Below, piece after piece: positions 7,995 through 18,032 of a stretch of DNA of 64,000 nucleotides. The stretch covers positions 496,001 to 560,000 of the forward strand of contig NZ_RCSU01000001.1 of NCBI RefSeq assembly GCF_003991355.1, written 5' to 3'. The notes under the pieces were generated by a model that searched no databases, was not told the origin of the DNA, and saw only the letters and a program-made list of their open reading frames with translations. This DNA comes from Pseudoflavitalea rhizosphaerae. Lineage in GTDB: Bacteria > Bacteroidota > Bacteroidia > Chitinophagales > Chitinophagaceae. Position numbers and translations under genes: made by a program. Every line of letters begins with the position of its first letter. Positions within the stretch are counted from its first letter, which is position 1.

Positions 7995-9653
7995 TTATTT
8001 GAGATCAATGTTTTTATGAATGCGGAACCAGTCGATCAGCGCATGTCCTGCATCGTTAGTAGTAAAAGTCCTGGAACAGAATAATCCCAGTTTCGCTCCC
8101 ACCCATTTGCCGGGTTTGGCTGTAAAAATGCTTTCTATCAATGTGAATTGATTTCCATCTGTGCTGTAACTGAACCGGCAGATACCGCCTTTGGTAACCA
8201 TTACGCGGAGATAAAGATCTTTGGAACCGATCTTTGTGAGTTCCCTGTTTTTCGGTCCTGTTTTCTTCTCTGCATTTTCGCAAACAGTATACACGAGGTA
8301 TTGACCATCTTCACGGGCCTGCAATTCCAGAGCGGCATAATCCAAACCCAATACTACCAGTCCTGTTTTTTCCTGTAGTTTTTTGGGCGAAGGATGGAAG
8401 CTGAGTTTGGTGGTGGCAGTGAATTCTTCCGCCGGGAATTTCTGTAACAGGAGATTGGGCAGGTCCCAGAGATTCTTTGCATCATCGGGTTGCTGCACAG
8501 AATAAAGGCGCAGTCCGCCTTTGATCGCATCGGAAAAACTCCAGGTAGCAGCGGGGTTTGCCTGCCATTGCCACTGCAACCCCAACGATGTATCATTGAA
8601 TTCATCGGAGTCAGGTGGCGTGATGGTGCCATAAGGAGACTTCCCTGAAGGTTTTTTATGAATTAAAACCGGTTCTCCTTTTCCATCTCCGTCTTTATCC
8701 ATGCCGATCACCGGCCAGTTGTTCACCCAACGCATCGGTTGCAGGTGCACGATACGGCCATAAGCATCTTTGTCCTGGAAATGCAGGAACCAGTCTTGCC
8801 CTGTTGGTGTATTCACCCAGGCGCCCTGGTGCGGGCCATTGATGGGAGAACTGCCCTGGTCCATTACCACTTTCCTTTCGTAGGGACCATAAATATTTTT
8901 TGAACGTAGCACCAGTTGCCAGCCTGTAGACACGCCACCTGCCGGCGCGAAAATATAATAGTAGCCATTGCGTTTGTAGAACTTCGGTCCTTCGATAGTA
9001 GGATCCGTATCATGGCCATCATACACCAGTCTTCCCGCGTCCAGCACTTTAGTGCCGGCGGCATTCAACTTCTTCACCACTATGATGCTCTTGATGCCTG
9101 CCCGGCTGCCGGCATATGCATGCACCAGGTATACATCACCGTTATCATCCCACAAAGGGCAGGGATCGATCAATCCCCTGCCACCTTCTACCAACACAGG
9201 CTCCGTCCATGGACCGGCAGGATGTTTTGCTTTAATGAGATAGACCCCGAAATCAGGATCGGGATAATAAATGTAAAACTCGCCATTGTGGAAGCGGATG
9301 GATGGCGCCCATACGCCGTTACCATGTTGTGGCTTGCTGAATACCTCCGGCGGGATTTGTTTCGGTAATGCATAAGCGATCAGCTTCCAGTTCACAAGAT
9401 CGCGTGAATGCAGGACCGGCAATCCAGGCGCCGCATTGAAACTGCTGGCCGTCATGTAGAAATCCTCCCCTACCCTTACGGCATCGGGATCAGAATAGTC
9501 AGCATGCAGAACAGGATTCTTATAAGTACCATCACCATTATCGGCTACCCAAACCTGTGATACGGAAGATGCCGGCTTCTGTTGAGCCGGCAATGCAAAT
9601 GGACAGGCCAGCATCATCAGCGCAAGCGCCTGCTGTAGTATGGTATGTTTCAT
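7995..9653 (-). CDS. GH43 glycoside hydrolase with C-terminal beta-sandwich
   Basis: 552 aa from the ATG at 9653, which overlaps the pectinesterase stop by 4 nt (ATGA). Signal peptide at 1-22. The five-bladed propeller of GH43 occupies about 40-330. The base Asp is in DYSDPDAV (about residue 55), the pKa-modulating Asp in GLIDPCPLWDDNG (about 163) and the acid Glu in TIEGPKFY (about 221). A C-terminal beta-sandwich (about 350-550) resembles the GH43/DUF1349 accessory module. Members remove arabinose or xylose (sometimes galactose) side chains. In this operon it probably trims rhamnogalacturonan side chains, but the exact sugar cannot be read from sequence. Confidence 0.92.
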   Translation of the reverse strand: MKHTILQQALALMMLACPFALPAQQKPASSVSQVWVADNGDGTYKNPVLHADYSDPDAVRVGEDFYMTASSFNAAPGLPVLHSRDLVNWKLIAYALPKQIPPEVFSKPQHGNGVWAPSIRFHNGEFYIYYPDPDFGVYLIKAKHPAGPWTEPVLVEGGRGLIDPCPLWDDNGDVYLVHAYAGSRAGIKSIIVVKKLNAAGTKVLDAGRLVYDGHDTDPTIEGPKFYKRNGYYYIFAPAGGVSTGWQLVLRSKNIYGPYERKVVMDQGSSPINGPHQGAWVNTPTGQDWFLHFQDKDAYGRIVHLQPMRWVNNWPVIGMDKDGDGKGEPVLIHKKPSGKSPYGTITPPDSDEFNDTSLGLQWQWQANPAATWSFSDAIKGGLRLYSVQQPDDAKNLWDLPNLLLQKFPAEEFTATTKLSFHPSPKKLQEKTGLVVLGLDYAALELQAREDGQYLVYTVCENAEKKTGPKNRELTKIGSKDLYLRVMVTKGGICRFSYSTDGNQFTLIESIFTAKPGKWVGAKLGLFCSRTFTTNDAGHALIDWFRIHKNIDLK

Positions 9654-10612
9654 GGCAGTTTCCAATCGCCTAAAATATTTTCAAGGGTGTATAATGAAGC
9701 TTCGTCTTCTGTGAGTTGATGGCTCCAGCCTACGCGTTTGCTGTTATTGGCGCCGGGGCCATTATTATTGAATTCAGCGTAAACTGTGGTGCGCTCCGCA
9801 TCGGGCTTGCCCCAGTTATGCCAACCCTCCGGTCGGACCATGGTGCCCAGCCGGCAACTGATGAAAGCAGTTTTGGCGAATGGCCTCCAGGGCCTGCCGA
9901 GGTAGTAAGAATTTGCCGGAGCATCACCAGTGATATTGCACTGAAAGAATACGTATCCGAATTTCTTGTTCTCCGGGGTGGAAGCTGCAGTTATATACCC
10001 CCCTTTCTTACAGAAGATAGTACAATTGACGAACACGGCAGTGGATGCACCGAAGATAAAATCCACCGTTCCTTCGATATAGCAGTTCTCATAATATTGT
10101 CGGCTCTCATAGCCATAAGTGTAGAGCGTATCCTGGAAGCCGAGGAAGCGGCAATTTTTAAACATCGCCCTGTCGCCCGCAACCAGAACTGCTACTGCCT
10201 GCCCTACCGGTCCGGAAGAATTTTCAAAGGTGATATTCTCTGCTGTGAAATCTTTTCCGTAGATATAAAAACTGGAAGAGCCGGAAGTACCGATCTCTTC
10301 GCCGAATACATTTTTCTTGCTGGCAAAATCATCGTAGGTAAGGATGGTGCTGTCTTTGCTCTCTCCGATAAAATGCACCAGGCTCTTGCTTTCCGCCAGT
10401 ACCAGTTTTTCTTTATACACACCATTCCTGATGAAGATCACGGTTTCTTTGCGGCGCATATCAGGTACCGCATTGATGGCTTCCTGGATGGTTTTGAAAT
10501 TGCCGGAGCCATCCTTCGCTACTACAAAATCATATTTCTTCCCGGCCTGGTTTTGCTGTGCATGTACCGGATGCATCAATAGCAGTAGTATGGCGCTTAC
10601 AAATAGATTCAT
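9650..10612 (-). CDS. Pectin methylesterase (CE8)
   Basis: 320 aa. Removes methyl esters from homogalacturonan so that lyases and GH28 can act. Signal peptide 1-19. A right-handed beta-helix starts at VVAKDGSGNFKTIQEA. The catalytic set is present: GQAVAV (Gln about 138), GFQDTLY (Asp about 161), YIEGTVDFIFG (Asp about 184) and GRPWRP (Arg about 240). Length matches single-domain bacterial CE8 enzymes. It follows the CE12 esterase with a 1-nt gap and overlaps the GH43 start, so translation is probably coupled. Confidence 0.95.
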   Translation of the reverse strand: MNLFVSAILLLLMHPVHAQQNQAGKKYDFVVAKDGSGNFKTIQEAINAVPDMRRKETVIFIRNGVYKEKLVLAESKSLVHFIGESKDSTILTYDDFASKKNVFGEEIGTSGSSSFYIYGKDFTAENITFENSSGPVGQAVAVLVAGDRAMFKNCRFLGFQDTLYTYGYESRQYYENCYIEGTVDFIFGASTAVFVNCTIFCKKGGYITAASTPENKKFGYVFFQCNITGDAPANSYYLGRPWRPFAKTAFISCRLGTMVRPEGWHNWGKPDAERTTVYAEFNNNGPGANNSKRVGWSHQLTEDEASLYTLENILGDWKLP

Positions 10613-10613
10613 A

Positions 10614-11363
10614 TTATTTGATTTGTGACACTACGATCCTGGATGCCAGTTCAGGTTCCAGCGTTCTCAGATCGGCCAGCACCAGCTGTGCCACCAGCCT
10701 GGCGCCAAGTTCGTTGAAATGCGTATTATCATTCCTCCCATTGGGATAGTTGGGATGCTCACCCGGAGCCAGTTGCAGGAAGAGCCATTTTGAATTTTCC
10801 TTTCCGAACTGCTGGTAAAGCGCGCGGCTCCTGGTATCCAGATCGATGAAACTCACTTTCCGGGCATCCGCAATTTCTTTCACCAGTGGTGAGTAAGCCT
10901 CATGGGTTTGAATGGCATTTCCTGCTGCATCGAACCTGCGGCGGGATACGGGGGAGATGAGCACAGGTATTGCCCCTTTTGACCTGGCCTCACTGATGAA
11001 GCGTATAAGATTGGCGCGGTACTCATCAGGCGTTGTATATCTTTCTACTTTTTCCTTTGCTTCATCGTTGTGACCGAACTGGACCAATACATAATCACCT
11101 GCCTTCACATTATCGATCAAACGCTGCCAGTGACCTTCAGAGATAAATGTTTTAGTGCTTCTCCCGTTTTTTGCACGATTGTCTACAGCAACTGTACTAT
11201 CGAAAAAATGGACAAAAGGCATTCCCCATCCGTTCTCCGGGAACACTTTCGATTCTTTCACTGACATGGTGGAATCACCAGCCAGGAAAACAGTGAGTTT
11301 CTTTTTTTGTTGCAGGCTGAATGCCATCAGCAACAGGCAACAGGGTAGCAATAGTTTCATCAT
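10614..11363 (-). CDS. Rhamnogalacturonan acetylesterase (CE12, SGNH fold)
   Basis: 249 aa. Deacetylates rhamnogalacturonan. Signal peptide about 1-17. SGNH blocks are all visible: GDSTMS (29-34, nucleophile Ser31), NGRSTKTF (66-73), QFGHND (95-100, Asn99) and DNTHFN (212-217, Asp212 and His215). Length and motif spacing fit CE12. It lies 5 nt after the pectate lyase and 1 nt before the pectinesterase, so deacetylation and demethylation are produced together. Confidence 0.93.
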   Translation of the reverse strand: MMKLLLPCCLLLMAFSLQQKKKLTVFLAGDSTMSVKESKVFPENGWGMPFVHFFDSTVAVDNRAKNGRSTKTFISEGHWQRLIDNVKAGDYVLVQFGHNDEAKEKVERYTTPDEYRANLIRFISEARSKGAIPVLISPVSRRRFDAAGNAIQTHEAYSPLVKEIADARKVSFIDLDTRSRALYQQFGKENSKWLFLQLAPGEHPNYPNGRNDNTHFNELGARLVAQLVLADLRTLEPELASRIVVSQIK

Positions 11364-11368
11364 CTCAT

Positions 11369-12736
11369 TTATTTTTCGTCTACAAGGCTATTGAGATAGA
11401 CCTCAATATTGGTGTATTGTTTGCTCAGTTTGAAAGAGGAAGCTTCTGCGGCATTGGATGGGTCCAGTCCGTTTTTCTTTTCCCACTCATCGGGGATGCC
11501 ATCCTGGTCTTTGTCTTCCTGCGCGGGCAGTGATTGCAGCTCCGGCCATCCGCCTACTTCCGTCTGAGAATTGATGATACCATTCTTTTCCGGTCCATCA
11601 TTCATTTTTCCATTTTTTATCCCATCGATGATGCGGGTATCCACGGCATCGCGTTTGAAGCTGGCTCCTGCTTTTGCCAACACCAGTTCTCTTGCACGTT
11701 CAGCCGATTGTTCCGTAATGCTCACAAAAGGAATGGGCTGACCGCTGCGCGCATCCTGCCAGTGTGGCCCCTGCACGCCTCCTGCCCAGTTATCAGCCGT
11801 AACAGCGGGAAAGCCTTTTACAAAATTACCTGCTACATAGAATTTACCGCTGGGTGTATCAGCGGGATTGAGTATGCGGTTGGCTACCGATTTGCGTGTA
11901 GCCGGACCGGCCTCATAATAATTGCTGACCATATTGTGATTGCCGCCTTCGCCACCATAACTGCTGTTGAAAGACCAGTTCACAATTACATTATTCCTGA
12001 AGTCCACTTGTTCAGGTTTCTCTACATTCAGAAAACGCGCGCCGTTGAAGCGCGGGTTACGGCTGGTATTATGTGCCAGGAGATTGTGGTGGAAGCTGGC
12101 GCCCTTGCCGCCCCAGATGCCGCCATATCCATGCGCTCCCTTGAAATGCACGCTATGGTGCAGGCTTTCGGCAATGATGCACCATTGCATGGTGAAGTTC
12201 TCGTTATTGTAGAAAGATGCGTTCTCATCCACGGCCCAGCTCATGGAGCAATGGTCCACGATGATATCCTTGTGGCCTGTGCCATTGAAGGCGTCATCGG
12301 CCTGTTTTCGTTCATCACCCAGCCGGAAACGCAGGTAACGTACTATCACGTTATCGGCATTGATGCTGCAAACATAGTTCCGGATACAAATACCATCACC
12401 GGGCGCTGATTGCCCGGCGATGGTAATATTTCCATATTTGATTTTAAGTGGTGATTCCAGTGCGATGGTCCCCGATACGGTGAATACAATGATGCGCGGG
12501 AATTTTGCGTTGATGGCTTCACGCAGGGACCCGGGACCGGCATCATTGAGATTGGTGACCAGTAACACGCGTCCTCCTCTTCCCCCGGTAGTGAATTTCC
12601 CGAAGCCTTCTGCGCCGGGAAAGGCCGGAACACCGGAAGATATATTTTGCTCCGCCGTTTGCCGGGCCATGCAGCCCGTTACAACAGCACAGCTCAGGAA
12701 GAGGAAGAGAATATATTTCACACGGTACATCATCAT
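11369..12736 (-). CDS. Pectate lyase family 1 lipoprotein
   Basis: About 455 aa. Three consecutive ATGs (12736, 12733, 12730) are possible starts; the longer upstream frame is rejected because it overlaps susD and hides the signal peptide. The signal YILFLFLSCAVVTGC is a lipobox (VTGC), so the enzyme is probably membrane-anchored. The mature part starts FPGAEGFGKFTTGGRGG, the usual entry of bacterial PL1 beta-helices. DHCSMSW (about residue 170) is the conserved PL1 strand and SRNPRFNG carries the likely Arg region. The C-terminus has a DKDQDGIPDEWE dockerin-like calcium loop. It cleaves polygalacturonate by beta-elimination, producing unsaturated ends for the GH105 domain downstream. Confidence 0.92.
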   Translation of the reverse strand: MMMYRVKYILFLFLSCAVVTGCMARQTAEQNISSGVPAFPGAEGFGKFTTGGRGGRVLLVTNLNDAGPGSLREAINAKFPRIIVFTVSGTIALESPLKIKYGNITIAGQSAPGDGICIRNYVCSINADNVIVRYLRFRLGDERKQADDAFNGTGHKDIIVDHCSMSWAVDENASFYNNENFTMQWCIIAESLHHSVHFKGAHGYGGIWGGKGASFHHNLLAHNTSRNPRFNGARFLNVEKPEQVDFRNNVIVNWSFNSSYGGEGGNHNMVSNYYEAGPATRKSVANRILNPADTPSGKFYVAGNFVKGFPAVTADNWAGGVQGPHWQDARSGQPIPFVSITEQSAERARELVLAKAGASFKRDAVDTRIIDGIKNGKMNDGPEKNGIINSQTEVGGWPELQSLPAQEDKDQDGIPDEWEKKNGLDPSNAAEASSFKLSKQYTNIEVYLNSLVDEK

Positions 12737-12758
12737 TTTCGTTTGTTCATGAAAGTTA

Positions 12759-14576
12759 TCAATAGCCTGGATTCTGGGCCAGCCTTCCCTGGTAAGAATC
12801 CATAGTGGCCTGATCAAATGGGAACAATTCACTTTTGTTGGGTGTGAAGAAATAGGCGATGCCATCGATATAATGTACACTACCGGTTCCCACGTTCAAC
12901 GTGTTGTTGGTCCTTACAAGGTCTTGCCTCCAGTTCACATTGCTATACCCGGTTGGCGCTGTGGCTTCATTGGGCTTGTACAGGGAACCATAGATCTCAT
13001 ATTCTTCTCCATTGTTCTTATAATACAGCCGCAGGGGAATATCAGCATATTTCCCTGTTGCATCCCTAAGGTCGCGGAGTTCCTGGCGGATCTCTCCGTA
13101 TACCGGGTTCATTCTTTTATCCAGCAGGTTCCAGCGGATGAGATCATATTTGCGGATCCCTTCACCACCGAATTCCAGCCAGCGCTCATTCACAATGGCA
13201 TTGAAGAAACCGGCCTTATCTGCAGGTGTGGTCCCGATCTTGTCTTCGTTACCCCTGTAAGCGCGCTTGCGCACTTCTTCAAATGCAGCGATCGCTTCAG
13301 CAGTGGGCGCTCCATTGATCTCGTTCACAGCTTCCGCATACATGAGCAATACATCGGAAAAGCGAATGAAACTCCAGTTATAACCTACATTGAGGGCTTG
13401 TCCGGGCAGTAGCGGGTTTCTCCAGTCCCTTCTATATTTCCCATTGGTAACGGCAGTAAGGGCCTGCGGCCTTTTCACATTGGTACCCTGCACCTGGTAG
13501 AGGCCGAAAGTGGATTCAATCCTTGTATCCACAGAATCGAAAGCATAAAAATAAATAGGCAATGCAGCAATACCTCCACCACCGGGACCATAACGGGAAG
13601 CCCCATCCGTACGCACACCATCATAGTTGGCCATGCGACTATCTGAATTATTATTACCTCCTCCCGCACCGGCTTCGAAGATGATCTCTCCCTGCGGATC
13701 GTATTGGAAAGCGCTCAGCGTTTTCCAGATGCTGGTGAAATTAGGATTGAGGGTATGCTGGTCTCTTCTCGCCATAAGATCTGCACATTCATCTCTTGCG
13801 ATCCCGTAAAATTTGAGATAATCCGGTCTGCGTTCCATCGTTCTGGTATCATTGCGGAGAGAATATCCGCCACGGAAGAGTGCCAGCTTTGCCCGGAGCG
13901 CTTTTACAGCGCCTTTTGTGATCCTTTCATTCCTCACAGCCACTTCTGTTCTCCAGGGTACCAGTTCTGCTGCAACGCCCAGGTCTGCGATCAGCTTATC
14001 GTATGTACTATCCCGGTTGGAACGGGGAATATACAGATTCGTCCTTTTGTAGGCCGGCTCCATCGGTGCAGGCACATCTCCCCAGTTCCTGATCAGCTCA
14101 AACAAATATTGTGCTCGGAGCGTCAGCGCTTCGCCATACAATCTTCTCAGGTCTCTTTTTTCTATTTCAGTTCCATTCTCATATTGTCCCATAAGAGGAA
14201 TCTGCTCGATACAGAGATTGGCTTTTTCAAGGCCACTGTACAACTGGTTGAAAGGGTTACGGATCTCGTTGTTGGAGAAAAGCAACTGGTACCTGCCGAC
14301 ACCACGGCGGCCGTTGTCCAGGCCACCGGTGGTCATCATATCATCTGAATCGTATGGATAGTACAGATTGAGACGGATGCCATATCCATTATCCCCCATC
14401 AGCTCATCGTACACACCGATGATTGCGGTAGTGGCGTTGGATACATCGGAGAAGGCCTGCGAGAGATCGTATTCCGAAGCCGCTTTTACTTCCATGTATT
14501 TCCGGCAACTGCCGGCAAATGCAGCAACGGCCATCAGCAGGCCCAGCAGTTGTACATGATAAAATCGGGTTTTCAT
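12759..14576 (-). CDS. SusD/RagB glycan-binding lipoprotein (pectin locus)
   Basis: 605 aa. Surface lipoprotein that caps its SusC partner and captures glycan. Lipoprotein signal MKTRFYHVQLLGLLMAVAAF with the Cys in AGSCRKYME. The N-terminal SusD-like helical region has IIGVYDELMGDNGYG, the mid part contains EALTLRAQYLFELIRNWGDVP (SusD TPR region), and the C-terminus has RWLEFGGEGIRKYDLIRW with a final AQNPGY-type ending. It sits 22 nt after susC and 22 nt before the pectate lyase. Substrate is inferred from its neighbours to be pectin fragments. Confidence 0.94.
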   Translation of the reverse strand: MKTRFYHVQLLGLLMAVAAFAGSCRKYMEVKAASEYDLSQAFSDVSNATTAIIGVYDELMGDNGYGIRLNLYYPYDSDDMMTTGGLDNGRRGVGRYQLLFSNNEIRNPFNQLYSGLEKANLCIEQIPLMGQYENGTEIEKRDLRRLYGEALTLRAQYLFELIRNWGDVPAPMEPAYKRTNLYIPRSNRDSTYDKLIADLGVAAELVPWRTEVAVRNERITKGAVKALRAKLALFRGGYSLRNDTRTMERRPDYLKFYGIARDECADLMARRDQHTLNPNFTSIWKTLSAFQYDPQGEIIFEAGAGGGNNNSDSRMANYDGVRTDGASRYGPGGGGIAALPIYFYAFDSVDTRIESTFGLYQVQGTNVKRPQALTAVTNGKYRRDWRNPLLPGQALNVGYNWSFIRFSDVLLMYAEAVNEINGAPTAEAIAAFEEVRKRAYRGNEDKIGTTPADKAGFFNAIVNERWLEFGGEGIRKYDLIRWNLLDKRMNPVYGEIRQELRDLRDATGKYADIPLRLYYKNNGEEYEIYGSLYKPNEATAPTGYSNVNWRQDLVRTNNTLNVGTGSVHYIDGIAYFFTPNKSELFPFDQATMDSYQGRLAQNPGY

Positions 14577-14598
14577 ATCAAAAGCTTTTTTGTAATGA

Positions 14599-17500
14599 TT
14601 AAAATGTAAGGTTCAATCCGAATACCCAGGTGGTGGAACGTGGGTAAGCCGCAAAATCAACACCAGGGGTCAAAGGATTATTCCTTCTGGCCGTTACTTC
14701 GGGATCATATCCGCTGTAGTTGGTCCAGTTGTATAAATTGTTCACGGTGGCGTACACACGAAAATTGGAGATCTTCGCTTTGGTGCTGATCTTTTTCGGG
14801 ATGGTGTAACCAAGCGTGATATTATTCAACCGGAGGAATGAACCATCTTCTATTGCATAGCTGGTAGCGAAATACCTGTTGGCATTGGTAGGCGTCCAGA
14901 TCTTCGGATTGGGATTGAGTTTGGCAAGTTCCGTTGGATCGGTCACCAGGTTGCCGTTATCATCGATATTCCTCCAGCGGCCTTTCATTACGGAAAGCAG
15001 GTTGGAATGAGGGAAGCTGCCGTCTGACCACTCGATCTTATTGGCATTGTATACATCATTACCTACCACAAAGTTCACAAACACGCTGAGGTCCCAGTTC
15101 TTGTACTGGAACTGGTTGTTCCATCCGCCAGTGAACCTGGGATTGGCATTACCGATCACAACGCGGTCTGAATCACTGGTGATCCTGCCGTCCCCATTGA
15201 TGTCCCGGATCTTCATGGTGCCTGGTCTTACAGTACCGGTGATGGCATTGGGATTGGCGATGCCTGCCTTCAGCGTGTATACGCCGGTGCCGGCATTGTA
15301 ATCGAAATCTGAAATCTGGAACATGCCCTCAGTAACAAAACCGTACATGAGGCCAACAGGCTGACCTACTTTCACAAGGAAATCATCGGCGCCATCAGAT
15401 CCCTGCCAGCCGGCACTTCGTGTTTGCTGATCAATACCGCCCAGGTTCTCTACGCGGTTCCTGTTGAATGAGATATTGAAATTGGAGTTCCAGGTAAAGT
15501 CTTTACGCTGCACAGGAATGGCATTCAATTGAAACTCCCATCCCCTGTTGGAGGTAGCGCCGATATTTTGTAACTGTGATGTATAACCGTTTGTTGGAGG
15601 AATAGCTACAGAGAGCAACAGATCATTCCCTTTGTTGTGATAATAATCAACCGAGAACTGGATCCTGTTGCTGAGGAACCCGAGATCGAGGCCGATGCTC
15701 CGGGAAACGGTCTTCTCCCATTTCAGGTTTTCATTGGCGAGTGCAGGAGGCTCAAAGCCAGGGAGGATGGTATGGTTCAGCGCATACTCACCGGTAACGC
15801 CGTAGAGCTGCATGTACAACAGGTCGCCAATACGGTTGTTGCCGGCTACGCCAAAGCCGCCACGGACCTTGGCATCTGAAAGCCAGGCGATATCACTGAA
15901 CATCTTTTCTTCAATAAGGCGATAGGCAATGGAGCCTGAAGGGAAGATAAGCAGTCCGTTATCATACTTGAATTTGCTTGACCTGTCGGCACGAATCGTG
16001 AATTGGGCCAGCAGCCTGTTGTTCCAGTCGTAGTTCACCCTGCTGAACAGCGAGAAGATGCGGCTGGGCGGTGTTTCACTGCTCACTGGCCGGGGTTGCT
16101 GGAATCCTGACGGAGGAGATCCCAGTCCCATATTGGCGAGGGCTTTTTCTGCGGAGATATCTGCCGGGAAATACCTGGTTTCAGTAGAGTTCGATTTGGC
16201 TTTTGTTTCATAGATCTCCTGCCCTACCAGCACATCGATGGCATGTTCTCCAAACTTTGGCAAAGTGTACTGCAGTGTATTGGAATTATTGAAAGTGGTG
16301 GAATTCTGTTGCGCGATACTGGCAACAGGCAATGAAGCATTATTGCGTGCAGTATTGGTGTATTTGTTGTAGAAAAGATCAGTACGCTGGTTATTGTTAT
16401 CGAAACCCCAGGTTGACCTGAATACCAGGTTCTTCATGAGATTATAGGAGAAATAACCGCTAAGATTAACCGCTTTGGTATATTGCCTGCGGTACTCTGC
16501 CTGCGTGAGCAACACGGGATTGGTCATATTGGCGGAGGTCCTGTAGAGTTCTTCATCGAAATCATCCACAGATGGAACATTGGGAGAAGCAAAGGGCCTG
16601 TATTGTATGCTGTGACGAAGACGATTGGTAGTGCGTGTACCACTGTTGGTGGTGCCTGCGCCGCGAATGGTCTGGTCGAGATAGCGTGTGGTGAAACCGA
16701 TCTTCGCTTTGTTGGAAATCTTATGATCGATCTTGAAGTTCACGAGTTTCCTGTCGAAGCCAGATTCCAGCAGGATACCATCTTCTTTGTTGCTGGTGAG
16801 GCTGAGATTGAAAGTGGTGGATTGTGAACCGCCGCTGACAGCCACATTGTGGTTCTGGTAACCGGCCTTCCTGCCAAACACTTCTTCCTGCCAGTTGATG
16901 AAGGGTATGTCCTTGTATACATTTAGCGTATCCCAGGTGGAACCATAAACACGGTTAAAGCTGGTATCGCCGATGAGTTTATTCCTTTCATATTGCCACA
17001 TTACAAAGTCATAAGGATTGAGCACATCCATTTTTTTCGAGATCTCCCTCCATCCGAATGCACCATTGTAGGTGACATTGGTTTTACCTGCTTTACCGGA
17101 TTTGGTGGTGATGATCACTACGCCATTGGCGCCGCGGGCGCCGTAAATGGCGGTGGTGGCCGCATCTTTCAATACGTCTACACTTGCAATGTCCTGCGGG
17201 GAGATAAAAGAGAGCGCATTCTCTACCTGGATCCCATCCACGATATAAATAGGTGCATTGTCCTGTGTAATGGAGCCGCCTCCGCGGATACGGATCAGTA
17301 CATCTGCACCCGGGGTGCCTTCGGTGCTGGTTACCTGAACGCCGGCAAGCCGGCCGGTGAGAGCTTCAGCAGCGGAGGAAAGAGGAACATCGCGCAATTG
17401 TTTGGAGTTGACGGAAGAGACGGAACCTGTGAGATCGCGTCTGCGCACAGTTCCGTAACCGATCACCACCACATCTTCGAGTGCGGTGGCAGTCCGGCTT

Positions 17501-17793
17501 AAAGTAATGTTGATGATCTTTCCTGTTTCGGCAGTCACTGTCTGTGATGAATAACCGAGAAGACTGATGGTCAGTGTTAATTTCCTGGGGGCGTTTGCAG
17601 GAATGTTCAAAGTGAACTCGCCCCTGTCGTTTGTTTTGGTGCCGCCGGTATTTCCCGGGAGTGTTACAGAAACATCTGATAGCGCAGCGCCGGTACTGTC
17701 GTCTGTGACCCGGCCTTTGATCTGGTTGGTCTGCGCCAAAGAAATTGTCTGTAACCCTGCAACCAGGAGCAACAGCAGAGAAAGGTGCTTCAT
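14599..17793 (-). CDS. SusC/RagA TonB-dependent transporter (pectin locus)
   Basis: 1064 aa from the ATG at 17793; the 13 upstream codons are dropped because MKHLSLLLLLVAGLQTISLA is the signal peptide. Domains in order: carboxypeptidase-regulatory-like sandwich (about 24-105, IKGRVTDDSTGAALSDVSV), plug with LEDVVVIGYGTVRRRDLTGS and the SusC signature YIVDGIQVEN / DAATTAIYGARGANGVVIIT, then a 22-strand barrel ending in an aromatic residue (WVFGLNLTF). No STN domain, so no ECF signalling; control by the divergent LacI is more likely. First gene of the pectin operon. Confidence 0.96.
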   Translation of the reverse strand: MKHLSLLLLLVAGLQTISLAQTNQIKGRVTDDSTGAALSDVSVTLPGNTGGTKTNDRGEFTLNIPANAPRKLTLTISLLGYSSQTVTAETGKIINITLSRTATALEDVVVIGYGTVRRRDLTGSVSSVNSKQLRDVPLSSAAEALTGRLAGVQVTSTEGTPGADVLIRIRGGGSITQDNAPIYIVDGIQVENALSFISPQDIASVDVLKDAATTAIYGARGANGVVIITTKSGKAGKTNVTYNGAFGWREISKKMDVLNPYDFVMWQYERNKLIGDTSFNRVYGSTWDTLNVYKDIPFINWQEEVFGRKAGYQNHNVAVSGGSQSTTFNLSLTSNKEDGILLESGFDRKLVNFKIDHKISNKAKIGFTTRYLDQTIRGAGTTNSGTRTTNRLRHSIQYRPFASPNVPSVDDFDEELYRTSANMTNPVLLTQAEYRRQYTKAVNLSGYFSYNLMKNLVFRSTWGFDNNNQRTDLFYNKYTNTARNNASLPVASIAQQNSTTFNNSNTLQYTLPKFGEHAIDVLVGQEIYETKAKSNSTETRYFPADISAEKALANMGLGSPPSGFQQPRPVSSETPPSRIFSLFSRVNYDWNNRLLAQFTIRADRSSKFKYDNGLLIFPSGSIAYRLIEEKMFSDIAWLSDAKVRGGFGVAGNNRIGDLLYMQLYGVTGEYALNHTILPGFEPPALANENLKWEKTVSRSIGLDLGFLSNRIQFSVDYYHNKGNDLLLSVAIPPTNGYTSQLQNIGATSNRGWEFQLNAIPVQRKDFTWNSNFNISFNRNRVENLGGIDQQTRSAGWQGSDGADDFLVKVGQPVGLMYGFVTEGMFQISDFDYNAGTGVYTLKAGIANPNAITGTVRPGTMKIRDINGDGRITSDSDRVVIGNANPRFTGGWNNQFQYKNWDLSVFVNFVVGNDVYNANKIEWSDGSFPHSNLLSVMKGRWRNIDDNGNLVTDPTELAKLNPNPKIWTPTNANRYFATSYAIEDGSFLRLNNITLGYTIPKKISTKAKISNFRVYATVNNLYNWTNYSGYDPEVTARRNNPLTPGVDFAAYPRSTTWVFGLNLTF

Positions 17794-17813
17794 ATGGCTT
17801 TTTTTATATTGAG

Positions 17814-17821
17814 CAAACGTA
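17814..17821 (-). promoter_or_regulatory. Candidate -7 promoter box of the pectin operon
   Basis: On the minus strand TACGTTTG matches the Bacteroidota -7 box TAnnTTTG exactly and lies 20 nt before the susC ATG. No convincing -33 TTTG is present at the usual distance, so an activator may be needed or the box may be fortuitous. Confidence 0.45.
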
Positions 17822-17932
17822 AAAACAGTCAATCTTTAACTGTATAATTGTCGCGGATACAGTTATTTCTCTTATCAATGCTAATCAGATATTTTTATAC
17901 CTGAACGGTGCCTGTATCTTTTTATTTACGCA

Positions 17933-17950
17933 ATCGTTCCCGGCAACGAT
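17933..17950. promoter_or_regulatory. Candidate LacI-family operator
   Basis: ATCGTTCCCGGCAACGAT is an 18-bp palindrome with one mismatched pair and a central CG. LacI-family operators are typically 14-20-bp palindromes with a central CG. It lies between divergent susC and lacI, 140 bp from the susC start and 108 bp from the lacI start. A link to this LacI is inferred from position and symmetry. Confidence 0.55.
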
Positions 17951-18032
17951 GCCAGCCAGTTGCGAATCTCAGGCAAGCTGTAACTTACTATCCTGCCGCA
18001 ACTGAAAAGATGTATATTTAACTCCTGTAAAC

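Noticed and set aside
9716-10582. 288-codon plus-strand open frame in the pectinesterase
   Set aside because: Antisense to a gene with a complete CE8 catalytic set; no independent support.
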